A stretch of DNA of 64,000 nucleotides. Source: JAWLDA01 sp041686855. GTDB taxonomy: Bacteria > Bacillota > Limnochordia > DTU080 > RSA5. The notes under the pieces are model-generated. The model worked only from the letters and a program-made list of their open reading frames with translations. It did no database searches and was not told the DNA's origin. A program made the position numbers and the translations under genes. This document shows, piece by piece, positions 61,126 to 64,000 of the stretch. The stretch's first letter is position 1, and each line of letters begins with the position of its first letter. The stretch covers positions 232,948-296,947 of the forward strand of contig JAWLDA010000005.1 in NCBI GenBank assembly GCA_041686855.1, read 5' to 3'.

Positions 61126-63108
61126 TTGGATAGAGCAATCATGGGGACAGGCGCCGGGTACCGATTTCAAGAGTGGTTGCGAGCGAATGTGCGGGCCGAG
61201 GGTCGTGCGCCCGCACTGCCACGCTCGCCGGAAGAAGTGCCGAAGTACCACGAAGAGGTGCGCCGCCGTTTGGAGCGGGCGGCCGGAGTTCGTCCGGAGT
61301 ACGATCCGCTGGACGCGGTCGTTCACCAGACTCGCGTCGAAGAGGGGTATCGCGTCGAGGCGGTCTCCTTCAATACGTTCGCCGGTCTGCGTATGACTGC
61401 GAACGCCTACGTGCCGGACTTAAGCGATCCGGTCCCGGGTATACTGGCTGTTCATGGACATTACAAGCATGGGCGCAGGGATCCGGTGCAACAGCGGCGG
61501 TGTGCAGCGCTGGCAAAACAGGGTTACTTTGTCTTGTCGGTCGACTGTTTCGGCAGTGGTGAACGCTCGGTTGAACTGCCCGGCAGCTACCACGGTGGCA
61601 TCGAGGCCGCGGCGCTGTGGCTCACTGGGACGTCGCTCTTTGGTGTACAGATTCATGAGAATGTCCGGGCGGGCGACTACTTGGCTTCCCGGCCGGAGGT
61701 CGATCCGGAACGCTTAGCCATTACGGGAGCCTCCGGTGGAGGGAATCAGACCTTGTATACGGCGGCCTGGGATGCCCGCTTTAAGGTGGCGATCCCGGTG
61801 GTGGCCATCGGCAGTTATCACAAGGTCGTGGCCACGAGCAATTGCATGTGTGAGACACCCTTTGGACTCGCCGGAGAGCTTGAGCAATACGACATCCTGG
61901 CGCTCATCGCGCCGCGGCCCGTGCTCGTGATCAGCGCCATGAACGACGGCGTCAACTTCCGCTTCGAGGACGCTGAGGAGAGCGTCGCCCAGGCGGCGGA
62001 GGTGTGGCGACTCCTCGGGGCGCAGGAGAAGATTCGGTTTAAGGCAATTCCAACCCGCCACGGTTATCACCAGCCGATGCGCGAGGCGGCCATGGGGTGG
62101 CTCGACCGATGGGTGCGTGGCGCTCACTCTGACGCGCCGGTACCAGAGACCGAGATGGAGCCGGCGGAGTACGCCGCCATCTCATGTTACCCTGAGGCCG
62201 AGACGCCACAGGTAAAGACGATTCGCCATCACTTCGCCGATCGGCGGAGCAAGGCGCTCGCCGTCTCCAGCGGTACGAACGACGTCACGCTCGAGCGGCT
62301 AAGGGAGCTCCTGCTTGGAGACCCGAAAAATCCGTTGAACGCCGACGATGCGCCGCTGCGCTCCGAGGTGGGGCCGCCGTCCGGTCGGATCATGGGCGTT
62401 GGACGCATCTTGCACGGATCTGGGGGTTTGGCGATCCCCGTTTGGGCGCTGCGGCCCGATTTAGAGACGACGCTTGAGCGAGTTCTCGTACGCGTGGGCA
62501 ACAGCAAAGACGAAGTGTTCGGCGATCCCGAAGTGCGCCGAGCCCTCGATGCAGGATGGCACGTTTGGGCCGTCGATCTGCCAGGTGTCGGAGAGGCAAT
62601 TCTGCCCCACGAGACCGGGCAGACGGTGACAAACGCGGTTCGGGCCTGCCACATGCTCGGTTTCACGCTGGCAGGCCTGTGGATTAAGACGATCAATCAG
62701 GTGGTGAAACGGGTGCGTGCCGAAGGGGCGAGCGAGGTGGCACTCTCGGCCTCCGGCGTGACTGCGACGCCTGTCCTGATGGGCGCTGCGCTCCTTGAGG
62801 ACGCCGATCGCATCATTGTTCACCGTCCATTGTCGTCGTACGTCCATGGCGATCACTTTGCGACAGAGTCCATGAGCGCGATGATTCCTGGCGCTCTAGA
62901 GGTGGGGGATGTCCCCGAGTGGGCCGCCTTGCGAGCGCCGCAACCTTTGACCATCGTTGCGCCAAATGACGCTCTGGGAGAACCCCTCTCCGCATCGACC
63001 AAAGCGCTTGCCTTTGCCGCGCTGATTGAACGGTATGCCCGTGAGGGAGCAGCCAAGGCACTCGCCTTCGTTGGCCCACAAGAGGCCGATGTGCGGACGG
63101 GATTGTAA
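61126..63108 (+). CDS. two-domain acetylxylan-esterase-like hydrolase (paralogue)
   Basis: Protein of 660 residues with two alpha/beta-hydrolase halves. The first looks active: ILAVHGHYKHG, nucleophile elbow ITGASGGGNQT, acid in SAMNDGVNF and His in PTRHGYHQP. The second half is degraded at its elbow (VALSASGVTAT). It is a paralogue of the protein at 46.4-48.3 kb. The start is a TTG with GGAGGG 7 bases upstream. No signal peptide is seen. It probably deacylates oligosaccharides in the cytoplasm. It is the last gene before the terminal repeat region. Confidence 0.8.
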   Translation: MDRAIMGTGAGYRFQEWLRANVRAEGRAPALPRSPEEVPKYHEEVRRRLERAAGVRPEYDPLDAVVHQTRVEEGYRVEAVSFNTFAGLRMTANAYVPDLSDPVPGILAVHGHYKHGRRDPVQQRRCAALAKQGYFVLSVDCFGSGERSVELPGSYHGGIEAAALWLTGTSLFGVQIHENVRAGDYLASRPEVDPERLAITGASGGGNQTLYTAAWDARFKVAIPVVAIGSYHKVVATSNCMCETPFGLAGELEQYDILALIAPRPVLVISAMNDGVNFRFEDAEESVAQAAEVWRLLGAQEKIRFKAIPTRHGYHQPMREAAMGWLDRWVRGAHSDAPVPETEMEPAEYAAISCYPEAETPQVKTIRHHFADRRSKALAVSSGTNDVTLERLRELLLGDPKNPLNADDAPLRSEVGPPSGRIMGVGRILHGSGGLAIPVWALRPDLETTLERVLVRVGNSKDEVFGDPEVRRALDAGWHVWAVDLPGVGEAILPHETGQTVTNAVRACHMLGFTLAGLWIKTINQVVKRVRAEGASEVALSASGVTATPVLMGAALLEDADRIIVHRPLSSYVHGDHFATESMSAMIPGALEVGDVPEWAALRAPQPLTIVAPNDALGEPLSASTKALAFAALIERYAREGAAKALAFVGPQEADVRTGL

Positions 63109-63115
63109 ACGCAAC

Positions 63116-63160
63116 GGTTAGAGCATGTGCGGTTATAGAACGTGTGGTTATAGAACGTGT
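63116..63160. repeat. 15-bp tandem repeats
   Basis: Three tandem 15-mers directly after the esterase stop: GGTTAGAGCATGTGC followed by two perfect GGTTATAGAACGTGT. A partial fourth may follow. No gene signals are present. Confidence 0.75.
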
Positions 63161-63329
63161 GACCTCTAAGTGATGTTTGATACCGTGTGGCGCTGAATAT
63201 GTCGCTTCCAATTCTCTGTGCTGCGTCGAGCCCACGGAAGCGTCCATTGCACTCACGGGGTGGCTGTTTCTTGTCGCCGGCGGACAGCTCACCCCGTGAC
63301 CGCCAAGGGACGCAAACCGGGCAAGTAGC

Positions 63330-64000
63330 AGGTCGTTAGATGGAACGCCTTCACGCATTCGACGTGAGGTCACGGTCACGCTCCGTTACTCTTAAGGACC
63401 GCAAACCTATGTAGTTTCATCGCAAACCTGTGCAGTTACATACCGAAAACGGCGTTGTTGCCGCACTCCTGGGGAGTGATTGCACGCCCCTGAGGAATGA
63501 TTCCCCGTCAAGAGCGCAACAACGTTTGGTTGCCGCAGGGGGGTGGGAACGGCGCGACACCGTGCAAAGAGGCCGACGCCTGTAGCAGGCCTTTTGATGT
63601 GACGCCTTCGCGCAAACGACGTGTGAGCACGCTCGGCTGCTCCCAAGGACCGTAAACCGGGCAATTACAGGATGGAAACGGGCCAAAACCAGAGCAAAAA
63701 CGGCGTTGTTGCCGCGCTGGTGGGGAGTGATTGCACACCCCTGAGGAATGATTCCCCGCCAAGAGCGCAACAACAGCCAGTTTGCCGCCGCGGTCGGAAG
63801 CGAGGCAGATCTGTGTAAAGAAGCTAGCGTCTCTAGCAGGCCTTTAGAAATGACTCCTCCAAGCAATCGAAGTGAGAGCACGCTCCGCTTGTTCCAAGGA
63901 CCGCAAACCTGTGCAGTTACATACCGAAAACGGCGTTGTTGCCGCACTCCTGGGGAGTGATTGCACGCCCCTGAGGAATGATTCCCCGTCAAGAGCGCAA
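63330..64000. repeat. about 240-bp repeat array with nested inverted repeats, cut by window end
   Basis: Related blocks begin near 63421, 63651 and 63902, with a partial block from about 63330. The first and third are identical over about 99 bases. Each block contains CGTTGTTGC (63453, 63704, 63934) and about 60 bases later its complement GCAACAACG (63516; 63767 with one base lost). Between them GGGGAGTGATT faces AATGATTCCCC. Every unit can thus form a large stem. Conserved flanks include GTGCAGTTACATACC and CCAAGGACCGCAAACC. Open frames here are by-products. The stretch 63161-63329 between the two arrays shows nothing recognisable. Confidence 0.85.

Noticed and set aside
63330..64000. Terminal repeats as a CRISPR array
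   Set aside because: Units are about 240 bp with long variable parts, not 25-40 bp repeats with regular spacers, and no cas gene is seen.

Overview
The window is one contiguous stretch of a GC-rich (about 60% by eye) bacterial chromosome. No rRNA or tRNA gene was seen and no marker allows a firm taxonomic placement. Lipoproteins with lipobox cysteines, a complete System I (Ccm) cytochrome c maturation cluster with a cysteine-type CcmE, a blue-copper lipoprotein, DUF3105 and SpoVB-like proteins, a polyprenyl synthase and many sugar-binding proteins suggest a respiring, saccharolytic heterotroph. A deep-branching Terrabacteria lineage (for example Chloroflexota or a relative) is a guess from gene content only.

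Left part, 1-9 kb: a DMT exporter, a D-threonine aldolase-like PLP enzyme, an unusual two-HTH protein with a nuclease-like C-terminus, then 1.6 kb with no convincing gene that holds three 223-bp direct repeats and short tandem arrays. After these come a secreted repeat protein, an AraC regulator, an FAD oxidoreductase and a cupredoxin lipoprotein.

Core block, 9-33 kb: polA with intact proofreading residues, a radical SAM protein, a DUF1854/ABC exporter pair, a SpoVB-like flippase, DUF3105 and a TlpA-like thioredoxin. The run ccmE-A-B-C-D, a redoxin, a redoxin-CcmH fusion and a very large ccmF fusion follows, leading into an OmpR/HAMP-kinase pair. Then come a polyprenyl synthase, a lone Crp-type HTH, an orphan DppD-like ATPase, a DsbA/FrnE-family gene with an in-frame UGA in its CxxC motif (a strong selenoprotein candidate), a secreted EEP phosphohydrolase, an acylphosphatase and an orphan anti-sigma factor.

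Right part, 33.8-63.1 kb: a glycan and acid-sugar catabolic island. It holds a PL22-like oligouronide lyase, two Gfo/Idh/MocA dehydrogenases, two MDR dehydrogenases, a DUF6807 protein, four intact and one truncated sugar-binding proteins, and two large two-domain esterases. It also holds a GH-like TIM-barrel protein, a sulfatase, an amidohydrolase, a Rieske protein, an AraC regulator, an enolase-superfamily dehydratase, a SelA-fold PLP enzyme and an Lnt-like amidase. No sugar permease or MalK-type ATPase is present. Two sub-loci (43.3-53.9 kb and 54.1-63.1 kb) share a promoter motif and show reciprocal gene remnants, so they look like products of an old duplication. The last 0.9 kb is a new array of about 240-bp repeats with nested inverted repeats, cut by the window end.

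Most interesting points: the UGA-containing FrnE-like gene with a SECIS-like hairpin; the reciprocal gene remnants in the two glycan loci; a 36-bp motif shared by two promoters; the CcmF and CcmH fusions; the HTH-nuclease protein beside 223-bp repeats; and the many short degenerate tandem repeats between genes.
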